From an uncultured Prevotella sp. (lineage in GTDB: Bacteria; Bacteroidota; Bacteroidia; Bacteroidales; Bacteroidaceae), in NCBI GenBank assembly GCA_900550035.1, contig URQS01000002.1:24110-88109 (forward strand): a DNA stretch of 64,000 bases. Reading direction: 5' to 3'. How positions within the stretch are numbered: position 1 is the first letter of the stretch; every line of letters starts with the position of its first letter. Of the stretch, positions 26,780 through 35,836 are shown piece after piece. The notes under the pieces were generated by a model, which did not search any database, had not been told where the DNA came from, and saw only the letters and a program-made list of their open reading frames with translations. A program made the translations under genes and the position numbers.

Positions 26780-28351
26780 ATGAAGGTTATGGAAGAGATA
26801 AGAAAATATCCAGTGGGCATACAGACATTCTCTGAGATACGTGAGGAGAATTATGTTTATGTAGACAAGACCAAGTATATTGTAGATTTCATAAGGAATG
26901 GATCCAAATATCTGTTTCTGAGTCGTCCAAGACGATTCGGCAAGTCTCTTTTTGTCTCTACACTCCAAGCTTACTTTGAAGGAAGAAAGGAATTGTTTGA
27001 TGGTCTTGCCCTTGGTGGTTATGAGAAGGAATGGGTTAGACATCCTGTTTTCCACTTTGATATGAGCACCGCCAAGCACATGGAGCCAGCCAACTTAATT
27101 AATGAGATTGAAGGCAAGCTTTGTCAGTTGGAACAGGTATATGGTACGGAGGATTGGGCTGTTAATACCAACCAACGTTTGGAGTGTCTTGTGAAGCGAG
27201 CTTATAGGCAAACCGGACAAAAGGTCGTGCTGCTTATCGACGAATATGATGCACCGTTGCTTGATGTTGTGCATGAGAAGGATAACTTAAAACAGTTAAG
27301 GTCGATAATACAGAACTTCTATAATCCTATTAAGTACTTGGACCCCTGGCTGCAGTTCGTGTTTATCACGGGTATTACAAAGTTCTCGCAGTTGAGTATA
27401 TTCAGCGAAATCAACAATCTGGATAATATCAGTATGTACAATCATTATTCTGCTATTTGTGGTATTAGCAAGGACGAATTACTCAATGACATGCAGCCTG
27501 ACGTGGAGATGTTGGCAAATCATTTAGGCAAGACTGTTGAGGAGACTGTTGCCGAGTTGAAGTCGTATTATGACGGCTATCATTTTAGCGAAAACTCAGA
27601 GGATATATTTAATCCGTTTAGTCTTGTCAAGGCATTAAGAAATAAGAAGGTTGCTGCTTATTGGTTCAGTTCCGGCACTCCAAGCTATCTAATCAAGACC
27701 ATGCATAAATACCACGTTGGTGTAATGGATATTGAGCAGAAAAGTGTTGGAGTGGACGACTTTGACGTCTCGCCTGAACAAATGACCTCGGCTCTTCCGT
27801 TGTTGTATCAGAGTGGTTATCTTACCATCAAGAAGTACAACCCTATATTTCAGAGCTATCAGCTCGACTATCCTAATAAGGAGGTTCGCATCGGTATGAT
27901 AAAGTCGTTGGCACCTAACTATTTATCACCAGTTCAATTAGATAATAATAGTTTCGTCTTCGACTTCTTGGAACAGCTTTATAATGATAATATGGATGGT
28001 GCATTACGTAAGATGCAGTCGTATCTTGCCAGTATCTCTAACCGCTTGTCTAATAAGAGCGAGAAGGATTTTCAAACAGTGTTCTATCTCATATTTAATC
28101 TTATGGGAGCATATATATTGGTTGAAGAGGATAGTGCAATAGGCAGGGCTGACGCTGTGCTACATCTACCAGACACCATATATGTTATGGAGTTAAAGTT
28201 CGACAAGTCGGCAGATGAGGCCTTGCGGCAGATAGACGACAAGGGTTATTTGATTCCTTATTCGGCAGACGCAAAGCGGTTGGTAAAGGTTGGAATTAAT
28301 TATGACAGCAATAAGCGCACCATAGGTGAATGGAAAATAGTTGAAGCATGA
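26780..28351 (+). CDS. AAA-ATPase-like protein with PD-(D/E)XK nuclease-like C-terminus
   Basis: 523 residues (a start at 26789 is also possible). The N-terminal AAA-ATPase-like domain (PF09820 type) begins KYPVGIQTFSEIREENYVYV, with Walker A-like SRPRRFGKSLF near residue 50 and Walker B VVLLIDEYDAPLLD near 155. The C-terminus carries RADAVLHLPDTIYVMELKF (near 455-475), the D...ExK core of a PD-(D/E)XK fold. It has no signal peptide and is cytoplasmic. The family is strongly expanded in Bacteroidota and its function is not established. It interrupts the glycan-use genes, so it probably arrived as an accessory insertion. Confidence 0.85.
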   Translation: MKVMEEIRKYPVGIQTFSEIREENYVYVDKTKYIVDFIRNGSKYLFLSRPRRFGKSLFVSTLQAYFEGRKELFDGLALGGYEKEWVRHPVFHFDMSTAKHMEPANLINEIEGKLCQLEQVYGTEDWAVNTNQRLECLVKRAYRQTGQKVVLLIDEYDAPLLDVVHEKDNLKQLRSIIQNFYNPIKYLDPWLQFVFITGITKFSQLSIFSEINNLDNISMYNHYSAICGISKDELLNDMQPDVEMLANHLGKTVEETVAELKSYYDGYHFSENSEDIFNPFSLVKALRNKKVAAYWFSSGTPSYLIKTMHKYHVGVMDIEQKSVGVDDFDVSPEQMTSALPLLYQSGYLTIKKYNPIFQSYQLDYPNKEVRIGMIKSLAPNYLSPVQLDNNSFVFDFLEQLYNDNMDGALRKMQSYLASISNRLSNKSEKDFQTVFYLIFNLMGAYILVEEDSAIGRADAVLHLPDTIYVMELKFDKSADEALRQIDDKGYLIPYSADAKRLVKVGINYDSNKRTIGEWKIVEA

Positions 28352-28387
28352 GTTATTGTCATGACTTAATTTTATAAGAATAAGCAG

Positions 28388-28424
28388 AAGCCCTAATTAC
28401 AGTAAATGTGATTAGGGCTTTTTA
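28388..28424 (+). terminator. Rho-independent terminator after the AAA-ATPase gene
   Basis: AAGCCCTAATTAC pairs with GTGATTAGGGCTT (one G-T pair), followed by TTT. Confidence 0.87.
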
Positions 28425-28473
28425 CGTATCTTTTGGCTCCCGTTCGTATTATAACAAATACGATATTATAGAT

Positions 28474-29892
28474 ATGAAACATTCGCTTTATACGTTTACG
28501 CGTTCTTTTGTGCTTGCGGCAGTACTTGTGCTGCAAGGCGTTTTGGCATCTGCCGCCCATGCCGTTGGTGTGGGTGGGGCAGGTATGTATCAGTGGTCGG
28601 TTGAGCTGCGTGGCTACATCTCCAACGAGACGGGCAAGGCCCCGGTGGCTTATCTCTGGGTGCCCGAGGGCTGCAAAAAGGTTAATGCCGTCATTCTGTC
28701 GCAGCAGAATATGACGGAGGAGACTATCTACAAGAACCCTCGCTTTCAAGCCAAGATGAAGAAGCTTGGTGTGGCTATGGTATGGGTGGCACCTGCATTT
28801 AACAACAACTGGGACCCGACATCGGGTGCGCAGCAGATATTCGAGGCGTTGATGCCGTGTCTTGCCGACCAAAGTGGATATACCGAGATAGCCAAGGCTC
28901 CAGTCATTCCTTTGGGACATTCTGCCCAGGCAACCTTCCCTTGGAACTTTGCGGCTTGGAATCCGAACCGCGCACTGTGCATCATATCCTTTCATGGCGA
29001 CGCTCCACGCACCAACCTCTGTGGCTATGGCGCTGCCAATGTGGAGTGGGGACGCAACCGCAACATCGACGGCATACCAGGACTGATGGTAGAAGGTGAG
29101 TACGAATGGTGGGAGGCTCGTGTGCGCCCAGCCCTTGCTTTCCGCATGATGTACCCAGAGAGTTGCATCTCCTTCCTCTGTGATACAGGCAGAGGACATT
29201 TTGATTGTGGCGACCGTACAGCCTTGTATATTGCCAAGTTCATTCAGAAGGCATTAGAACAGCGTTTGAATGCCGATGGAACGCTCCGCAAGCTCAATCC
29301 TAAGGATGGTTGGCTTGCCGAGAGATTCCATTCTGACATGATGGGTACAGATGGAGCAGATAAAGGCAAAGCTCCTGAGATAGCTTCTGCCTCTCGCCCT
29401 CAGCCTGCACCTTATAATATATATAAGGGCGACAAGCACGATGCCTTCTGGTATTTCGATAAGGAAATGGCGGAACTCACAGAGGCTCGATACAAGGAGA
29501 CGGCGGACAAGAAAGTGCAGTATGTTGGTTTCGAGTATCAAGGTAAGCTCATTACATACAACGATAAGTTGCAGGGAGGCATGAAGCTTGATTTAAGAAA
29601 CCTGAAGGGCATCACCTTCCAGCTAAAGGCGGTCTATACCGATAGCTCTCATAATGCAACCACCCAAGAGCATGGCAAAAAGAATCCTCACATTGAGGTA
29701 ATCAATGGTCCTGTCAAGAAAGTCAATGATACGACCTTCAAGTTCTATCCATACGAGGCAGGATGGGACAATGCCCGTAGATCATTCACCTGCTGGCTGG
29801 TAGCGGTTGCTGATGCCGATGGTGAATATAAGGGTGCCGTGCAACCTATCTGTATTGAGATTCCGAAAGATGTGATGAATCGCTTGAAATGA
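28474..29892 (+). CDS. Secreted alpha/beta hydrolase (putative carbohydrate esterase)
   Basis: 472 residues from the ATG at 28474 (MKHSLYTFTRSFVLAAVLVL, a signal peptide); the frame is open from 28408, but that start lies in the preceding terminator region. Residues 55-255 form an alpha/beta-hydrolase core with nucleophile S150 in PLGHSAQ, a likely acid in VEGEYEWW and a likely catalytic His in GRGHFDCGD. The C-terminal 130 residues are a beta domain of unknown role. By context it may remove acetyl or other ester groups from the target glycan. The exact esterase family was not recognised. It is followed by its own terminator and the GH2 gene. Confidence 0.72.
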   Translation: MKHSLYTFTRSFVLAAVLVLQGVLASAAHAVGVGGAGMYQWSVELRGYISNETGKAPVAYLWVPEGCKKVNAVILSQQNMTEETIYKNPRFQAKMKKLGVAMVWVAPAFNNNWDPTSGAQQIFEALMPCLADQSGYTEIAKAPVIPLGHSAQATFPWNFAAWNPNRALCIISFHGDAPRTNLCGYGAANVEWGRNRNIDGIPGLMVEGEYEWWEARVRPALAFRMMYPESCISFLCDTGRGHFDCGDRTALYIAKFIQKALEQRLNADGTLRKLNPKDGWLAERFHSDMMGTDGADKGKAPEIASASRPQPAPYNIYKGDKHDAFWYFDKEMAELTEARYKETADKKVQYVGFEYQGKLITYNDKLQGGMKLDLRNLKGITFQLKAVYTDSSHNATTQEHGKKNPHIEVINGPVKKVNDTTFKFYPYEAGWDNARRSFTCWLVAVADADGEYKGAVQPICIEIPKDVMNRLK

Positions 29893-29910
29893 AAATAAAA
29901 CAGATGAGAG

Positions 29911-29946
29911 TAATCCCATTGGTAGTAATGCCAATGGGATTTTTTG
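29911..29946 (+). terminator. Rho-independent terminator after the alpha/beta hydrolase
   Basis: AATCCCATTGG pairs with CCAATGGGATT, followed by TTTTG. Confidence 0.9.
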
Positions 29947-30022
29947 TTAGCGCTTATAAGTACATTTTGCTTTATAATCGTATACATAGAAAAACAAAAC
30001 ATAACAATGATGATTAAGACAT

Positions 30023-33000
30023 ATGAATATCAAGAATCTATTATTATTTTCGGTGACTCTCTTCGGCTCAACTCTTTCTGTAAGTGCATACGAGCATGAG
30101 TGGGAGAACCCGATCGTGTTTGAGAGAGGTAAGGAACAACCACATGCTTGGTTCAAAACCTCGCATACGAAATTGCTCAATGGCAAGTGGCGTTTCCATT
30201 ATTCCGATGACATCAAGGATGCCCCGACGGATTTCTACCGCCAGAACTTCGATGACTCCAAGTGGGCACAGATTCCTGTGCCATCCAACTGGGAACTCTT
30301 AGGCTTTGGTGCACTATTGTATGCCAATATCACCTATCCGTGGTCGCCTAATCCTCCTTACATCGACATCCCTAACCCTGTGGGTACTTACCGTACTTCT
30401 TTCACTGTGCCTTCACAGTGGAAAGACAGAGAAGTGATGCTCCACTTCGGTTCTATTACGGGTTATGCGAGAGTATGGGTGAATGGCACGGAGGTGGGTA
30501 TGACCAAGTGCTCCAAGACTCCTGCTGAGTTCAATGTGACGAAGTATGTTCATCCTGATGGTCGTGCCAATCAAATGGCGGTACAAGTGTATCGTTGGCA
30601 CGATGGCAGCTATATGGAGGATCAGGACTTCTGGCGTATCACAGGAATAGAGCGTGACGTGTATCTGCAAGCTTACAACCCTGTGTCTGTATGGGATTAC
30701 AATATTACGGCTACTCCTGTGGATAACTATCGCAATGGACAGCTTGAGACAGATGTTACCATTCGCAATTTCTCCGGTAAGTCAGTCTCTGATAAGATGT
30801 TGGTTCAACTTCGAGATGCCAGTGGCAAGTTGGTGCTGAATGAGAGTAAGCCTTTCAGAACAGATGGCAAGGAAACAACCATCCACGTGAGCAAGAAACT
30901 CAACAAGGTAAACCTATGGAGTGGCGAAAAACCTTATCTCTATCAGATGTCGATGATACTGGGTGGTGACACCGTGCGCCAGCAAGTGGGCTTCCGTGAG
31001 GTAAAGATCGAGAACGCCCGACTGCTTGTCAATGGCAAGATGGTATATATCAAGGGTGTCAATCGCCATGAGCACAATGACTCCCTAGGACACGTGCAGA
31101 GCCACGAAATTATGATGGATAATCTGCGCCGCCTGCGTGAGTTGAACATCAATGCCGTGCGTAGCAGCCATTATCCTAATTGTCCAGAATGGCTCGACCT
31201 CTGTGATAAGTATGGCATCTATGTGGTGGATGAGGCAAATATCGAGACCCACGGAATGGGCAGTTGTGTCTATTTCACCGATACCGTACCACATCCTGCT
31301 TATCGCAAGGAATGGGCTCCTGCACACCGTGACCGCATCCATCGTATGTTCTATCGTGACCGTAACCATCCTAGCATCATTGGTTGGTCTATGGGTAATG
31401 AGTGTGGCAATGGACAGGTATTCCATGAGCAGTATCGCTGGTTGAAAGCGAACGATAAAACTCGCTTCGTACAGTTTGAGCAAGCTTGGGAGGAAGAAAA
31501 TACCGACATCGTGTGCCACATGTATCCCAACTGGGGCAGGGTGCTCGCCTATGCCAAGAGTGGCAAACAGCGTCCTTTCATCATGTGTGAGTATGCTCAT
31601 GCGCAAGGTAATAGCAATGGAAATCTTCAGGATTACTGGGACGTAATCAAGAAGTCGCCTAACTTGCAAGGTGGATTTATCTGGGACTTCCAAGACCAGG
31701 GCATCCGCCGTACCATCAACGAGAATACCGACCATCGTACCTATTGGATGTATAATGGAGAGATGGGCAGTTACGTTTGGCCTGTGGAGATGAACAGTGG
31801 TTGTGATGGTGTCCTTGCTTCCGATATGAGTTACAAGCCGCAAGCCTTAGAGGTGAAGAAGGTATATCAAGACATTATCTTCCCAAGTTTCGACTGGAAA
31901 AAGGGTGAGTTGACAGTGAGAAATGAGTATCAATTCTCTACGCTTGCCGACTATGACTTCCATTGGACGCTCTGCAAGGAAGGCAAGGAGGTGGCTGCGG
32001 GCGACTTCCGCTTGAAGACCTTGCCACAGCAAGAGAGCAAGGTGCACATCAAGATGCCATCGCTGAAAGATTCTGATGAATATACGCTTCAAGTGTATGC
32101 CTATACTCGTGAGGCAAGCGACCTCTTGCCTACTCATTATGATGTGGCAAAGGAGCAGTTCTTGCATGAGGGCAAGTTGGAAGAGAATGTTAGCCTGCAA
32201 GCACAAGGCGACGTCAAGGTGGAAACCCAGAAGAACAACATCGTGCTGACAATAGGCGACATCAAGGCGGAAATCAACAAGCAGAATGGTGCGCTCACCA
32301 ATTATGCCATGGATGGTGTTTCAGTCTTGCACAATCGTACTGCCTTGGAACCTTACTTCTGGCGTGCGCCTAATGACAACGATTACGGCAACAAGATGCC
32401 ACAAAAGAGTAACGTATGGCGTTCGGCACAGACCAATCGCTATGTATCGAAATGTCAGGTGGGCGAACCTACTGAGGAAGGAGTGCTCATTACCTTTGAC
32501 ATGGTGTTGAGCGATTTCAAGCAACCTTATCATCTCTCTTATCTCTTCCGCAAGGATGGCAGCATTGACGTTAAGGCGAGTATGGACACCAGGGGAAAGA
32601 AACTGCCGGAATTACCTCGCTTCGGTATGCGTATGACGCTTCCTAAGGGCTTCGAGAACGTAAGCTACTATGGTCGTGGTCCATGGGAGAACTACTCCGA
32701 CAGAAAGACAAGTCAGTTCATCGGTCTCTACCATACCACCGTGACGGATATGTATTACCCATACATCTTCCCTCAGCAGACAGGCAACCACAGTGATGTG
32801 CGTTGGGCAGAAATAGCTTCGCCTAAGGCTGGCATCACCCTTCGCTTCCAAGCCGAGAAGCCGATGGATTTCTCTGCCTTGCACTTCGCGGACGAAGATC
32901 TCGACATGGGATTGGAGAAGAAGATGATGCACCAGAAGGACATGCACCCACGTCAGGAAACGTATGTGATTCTGGATGGTGCTCAGCGAGGAGTCGGTGG

Positions 33001-33091
33001 TGATAACAGTTGGGGTGAGCCACCTCATAAGGAGTATCGCCTCTTCGAAGGGGAGTATTCTTTGGCTTATCGCCTGACATTGAAGAAGTAA
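30023..33091 (+). CDS. Beta-galactosidase-type glycoside hydrolase family 2
   Basis: 1022 residues, the length of LacZ-type GH2. A signal peptide of about 23 residues is followed by a sugar-binding jelly roll (NGKWRFHYSDD, WGxL-like GFGALLYANITYPW, VWVNGTEVGMTKCSKTPAEF), an Ig-like domain, a TIM barrel and a C-terminal beta domain. Barrel motifs are KGVNRHEHNDSLGH, VRSSHYPNCPEW, DEANIETHGMG, acid/base E460 in SMGNECGNG and nucleophile E523 in IMCEYAHAQGNS. The C-terminal domain has YGRGPWENYSDRK, typical of Bgal small-chain domains. It should release terminal beta-galactose in the periplasm. Its neighbours suggest the galactose comes from the same acidic glycan. Confidence 0.94.
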   Translation: MNIKNLLLFSVTLFGSTLSVSAYEHEWENPIVFERGKEQPHAWFKTSHTKLLNGKWRFHYSDDIKDAPTDFYRQNFDDSKWAQIPVPSNWELLGFGALLYANITYPWSPNPPYIDIPNPVGTYRTSFTVPSQWKDREVMLHFGSITGYARVWVNGTEVGMTKCSKTPAEFNVTKYVHPDGRANQMAVQVYRWHDGSYMEDQDFWRITGIERDVYLQAYNPVSVWDYNITATPVDNYRNGQLETDVTIRNFSGKSVSDKMLVQLRDASGKLVLNESKPFRTDGKETTIHVSKKLNKVNLWSGEKPYLYQMSMILGGDTVRQQVGFREVKIENARLLVNGKMVYIKGVNRHEHNDSLGHVQSHEIMMDNLRRLRELNINAVRSSHYPNCPEWLDLCDKYGIYVVDEANIETHGMGSCVYFTDTVPHPAYRKEWAPAHRDRIHRMFYRDRNHPSIIGWSMGNECGNGQVFHEQYRWLKANDKTRFVQFEQAWEEENTDIVCHMYPNWGRVLAYAKSGKQRPFIMCEYAHAQGNSNGNLQDYWDVIKKSPNLQGGFIWDFQDQGIRRTINENTDHRTYWMYNGEMGSYVWPVEMNSGCDGVLASDMSYKPQALEVKKVYQDIIFPSFDWKKGELTVRNEYQFSTLADYDFHWTLCKEGKEVAAGDFRLKTLPQQESKVHIKMPSLKDSDEYTLQVYAYTREASDLLPTHYDVAKEQFLHEGKLEENVSLQAQGDVKVETQKNNIVLTIGDIKAEINKQNGALTNYAMDGVSVLHNRTALEPYFWRAPNDNDYGNKMPQKSNVWRSAQTNRYVSKCQVGEPTEEGVLITFDMVLSDFKQPYHLSYLFRKDGSIDVKASMDTRGKKLPELPRFGMRMTLPKGFENVSYYGRGPWENYSDRKTSQFIGLYHTTVTDMYYPYIFPQQTGNHSDVRWAEIASPKAGITLRFQAEKPMDFSALHFADEDLDMGLEKKMMHQKDMHPRQETYVILDGAQRGVGGDNSWGEPPHKEYRLFEGEYSLAYRLTLKK

Positions 33092-33115
33092 AAGACTTTT
33101 TCTTCTTGCTTTATA

Positions 33116-33156
33116 CAAAAAGTTATCCAGGGATGTTGCATCTTTGGATAACTTTT
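33116..33156. terminator. Bidirectional terminator between GH2 and the ATPase gene
   Basis: AAAAAGTTATCCA pairs with TTGGATAACTTTTT. The genes on either side converge, and both strands end in T runs. Confidence 0.88.
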
Positions 33157-33219
33157 TGTTTCTTTTGCAGCATCAGAACTTAAATGTGCTGTATAGGTAT
33201 ATTGAGTTGTTACTTGCAA

Positions 33220-34632
33220 CTAAAATAGTTCATCGGCAGTTATCTCTTTCTGAATTTGATTCCAATATTCATTGTGTGTCACGCCATTTGTCGTAATCAT
33301 TGTTAAGAGAATCGATTTCTTGGTCTTAGTGTCATCAATGAATCTTTCCACTTTATTGTTGAGCGACATCGCATAATCTTTCGTAATGGTATATTCTCCT
33401 TTTGAGAACTTAATTTCACAAATGTTGATGATGTTGTCGCTCCTATCTAGTACCATGTCTATTTGAGCACCAGAGGAGTGCATTCCTCCTTTCGCTTTCC
33501 AAGAATAGCATTGTGTGGCTACACCAGCAATCCCCATCGCTTGTTTGATTTGTGGAATATGCTGAAAGCAAACTCGTTCGAAAGCCAATCCTGTCCATGC
33601 GGCTCTGATAGGAGAATTGTAGCTGTTGGACCAGAAATGTTCATCATTGTTTTGGTTCTCTTTGATGTACTTATAATAAAATATAGTGAAGTTATCAACC
33701 AATTGGATCAGGTCATCTTTGGATTTTCCCCCATAAGAAGGTATTCGCTTGATGAATCCACATTCCGTCAAGTCTTCCAGCATTCTCGTGAGTTTACCAT
33801 TGCTTGTAATGCCGCCTTCTTTTACCAATTCGTCACGGGTCATTCCAAGACGGATTGTGCCTAAGGCATCGATAATCTTGAGATATGATTCTGGCTCATT
33901 GAAAAGAGAATCGTATAACTCATTAAACTCATTATGTAGGAAACCTGTTTCGGAGAAAATCATGTTGTCTATATTTTGGGCCACACTCAGCCCTTTGTCA
34001 AGGCGTGACCAATAGAAGGCAACTCCCCCTAAAACCATATAATATTCTATAAGGTCGTAATGAGAAGCACGCATGCCCAGATACTTGGCATATTCTTCGC
34101 ATTCGTGTAGCGTGAATGGCTGGAGATGTATGCGATAAGTAACACGATTGTGCAGCCCACCATGGTTTTTTAATACTTTATTGATAATCCATGAGGTGGC
34201 AGAGCCGCAGATAATCAAGAGAACATCTTTGCGAGCAGAGGCAAAGGAGTTCCAAAAATATTCCAATGCCGAAAGGAATCCTGAGCGAGGGGTGTCAAGC
34301 CAGGGAACCTCGTCTATGAAGATAACTTTCTTTTCGTCCTTGCTTTCTTTGATGAATTGAGCCAGTTGAAAGAAGGCATCGCTCCAATCTGTTGGGATTC
34401 TTACTTTCTTCATTCCACTCATTTTTAGGGCATCTCTGAAGTTGCGAAGTTGTTTCTTGAGTGTTTCTTTATACACACCAGTATGCTGAAAGGCAAACTG
34501 ATAGTTGAAAGTCTCTCTGATAAGGAAAGTCTTCCCAATGCGTCGACGTCCATAAACTGCCACAAACTCAGAGTATTCTGAGTGATATGCCTGCTGTAAT
34601 GTTTTTATTTCTTTTTCTCTTCCGATAAGCAT
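33220..34632 (-). CDS. ATPase with DUF234-type C-terminus
   Basis: 470 residues. The N-terminal AAA/archaeal-type ATPase starts MLIGREKEIKTLQQAYHSEY, with Walker A YGRRRIGKTFLIRE near residue 30 and Walker B KVIFIDEVPWLDT near 105. A winged-helix segment follows near 260-290 (MTRDELVKEGGITSNGKLTR). The C-terminal part (380-440) has GAQIDMVLDRSDNIINICEI KFS-type sequence, a D...ExK core like that of PD-(D/E)XK nucleases (DUF234). Function in this family is not established, and roles in DNA transactions or mobile elements are suspected. It is convergent with GH2. A 28-bp inverted repeat lies just upstream. Confidence 0.85.
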   Translation of the reverse strand: MLIGREKEIKTLQQAYHSEYSEFVAVYGRRRIGKTFLIRETFNYQFAFQHTGVYKETLKKQLRNFRDALKMSGMKKVRIPTDWSDAFFQLAQFIKESKDEKKVIFIDEVPWLDTPRSGFLSALEYFWNSFASARKDVLLIICGSATSWIINKVLKNHGGLHNRVTYRIHLQPFTLHECEEYAKYLGMRASHYDLIEYYMVLGGVAFYWSRLDKGLSVAQNIDNMIFSETGFLHNEFNELYDSLFNEPESYLKIIDALGTIRLGMTRDELVKEGGITSNGKLTRMLEDLTECGFIKRIPSYGGKSKDDLIQLVDNFTIFYYKYIKENQNNDEHFWSNSYNSPIRAAWTGLAFERVCFQHIPQIKQAMGIAGVATQCYSWKAKGGMHSSGAQIDMVLDRSDNIINICEIKFSKGEYTITKDYAMSLNNKVERFIDDTKTKKSILLTMITTNGVTHNEYWNQIQKEITADELF

Positions 34633-34663
34633 AATGGTCTCTTCTTTTTGAGTGCAAACATAA

Positions 34664-34735
34664 TAAAAATATGCTTATAAGCTGCCAAAACCATGTTAAA
34701 AAGTATAGTTTTGGCAGCTTATAAGCATATTTTTA
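34664..34735. repeat. 28-bp perfect inverted repeat upstream of the ATPase gene
   Basis: Positions 34664-34691 and 34708-34735 are exact inverted copies of 28 bases around a 16-base spacer. Each arm holds the small palindrome GCTTATAAGC and the segment GCTGCCAAAAC. It begins 32 bases before the ATPase start codon, so it would fall in its leader. It could be a regulator site, a terminator for transcription arriving from the minus strand, or the end of a small mobile element. Confidence 0.9.
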
Positions 34736-34829
34736 ACGTATAACAAACAATAGCTGCGCTTCCTTATTACTCAGCAAGCTTTTGACATATCGAAAGGTAT
34801 GGGCATCTGGGGCATGCTGATTATTGCGC

Positions 34830-34867
34830 CCTCGCGAGGAAACAATTGCAACCTCGCGAGGAAACAA
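34830..34867. repeat. Two direct copies of a 16-bp CCTCGCGAGG element
   Basis: CCTCGCGAGGAAACAA occurs at 34830-34845 and 34852-34867, 22 bases apart. Each copy contains the palindrome CCTCGCGAGG. It lies just 3' of the GH43 fragment. Confidence 0.75.
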
Positions 34868-34877
34868 AAAAGGTTTC

Positions 34878-35100
34878 TTATTTCGCCACTCTGAACCAGT
34901 CGGCATCAATCCATCCGCGATTGCCCATGGTATTGCTGCGCTCGCTGACATATCCCATTTTGGCTCCAATCCATTTGCCCTGCCTTAGGGCGAATACGTC
35001 GCCTACATCTTTATATCGCTTGCCGTCGAGGCTGTAGGCAAACCGGCACATGCCGTCGTTCACCCTCATGCGCATATATATGTCGAGATATATCCTGACT
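34878..35100 (-). pseudogene. GH43-type C-terminal domain fragment
   Basis: Read on the minus strand: DEVRIYLDIYMRMRVNDGMC, then RFAYSLDGKRYKDVGDVFAL, ending GWIDADWFRVAK at the stop 34878-34880. This is the end of the concanavalin-like C-terminal domain of GH43 beta-xylosidase-type enzymes. The catalytic propeller and most of the gene are missing. The upstream side abuts the transposase remnant at about 35100, suggesting that insertion or recombination there removed the rest. Confidence 0.7.
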
Positions 35101-35103
35101 TCG

Positions 35104-35631
35104 TCATTGCGTCACCCAAAAATCTTCGTCAAAGAGTTTTGCAATTTTCTGATGCCTTGCCATCAACATTGTCTGAGTGTATACCTCCTTGTTCAGAGGT
35201 AGCTTAATTTGTATTGTTGTGATGGTCTTTGCCAATGCAAGCACCTTGTCTACGCTCATCTTAATCTCTGAGACTTTCAACATACGCTCCAATTCCTTGT
35301 AGACTTTCAAAGCCACAAAGCATATACATATATGAGCTTCTATGCGTTTGCGTGTAAAATGAAACATTGGGCGTATCTCTATCTTTGATTTTGCAATACG
35401 GGAAGCCCGTTCTACGTGCCAAAGGTTATGATATGCTGTATATACATCCTGTATTGGTATATCCGTATTGGTGAGATAACCACCAAGACTGACGAGCAGA
35501 CCGAGTATGATTTGGGGATTGCTGTGCCGGCCTTCTTTCGAGAAACCTGTCTTGCGTAATTCGTCCTCATAATCCGCTTCAAAGTAAAGTGTGGTGACAT
35601 CATAGAATAACACCCGATTTTTTGCAAGCAC
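35104..35631 (-). pseudogene. IS1634/IS4-type transposase remnant with central deletion
   Basis: The remaining 175 codons begin with LFYDVTTLYFEADYEDELRK TGFSKEGRHSNPQI-type sequence, the first catalytic-Asp region of DDE transposases of this group. After GLLVSLGGY it jumps to LTNTDIPIQDVYTAYHNLWH and RIAKSKIEIRPMFHFTRKRI, the conserved C-terminal region with the final Glu motif. The 150 or more residues normally between these, holding the second Asp, are gone. The frame upstream of 35631 is closed by a stop, so the N-terminus is also lost. It cannot be active. Terminal inverted repeats were not found. Confidence 0.78.
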
Positions 35632-35836
35632 CTAATTGTTCTTTTAGGTCTATCCGATGTTTAACAAACATTAAATCTTCAGCGCTCTCATTTTTCTTTT
35701 ACGTATTAGTTGTTTGGTATTCGTAATTATAATAAAACCAACAATAATAGTAAGCAAAAAGGATGCTGACGCAGGTATAGCCACATTGAATTTGCTGTAT
35801 GACAATGAAAATGTAAAGGAATAAGAATGCAACAAT

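Noticed and set aside
26780..34632. A known defence system made of the two ATPase genes
   Set aside because: They are 5 kb apart, on opposite strands, with glycan genes between, and match no defence operon I can name.
34733..34969. Small minus-strand gene of 78 codons
   Set aside because: It overlaps the GH43 fragment in another frame, resembles nothing and runs through the CCTCGCGAGG repeats.
35104..35631. An active insertion sequence
   Set aside because: The transposase lacks its start and its central catalytic part, and no terminal inverted repeats were found.
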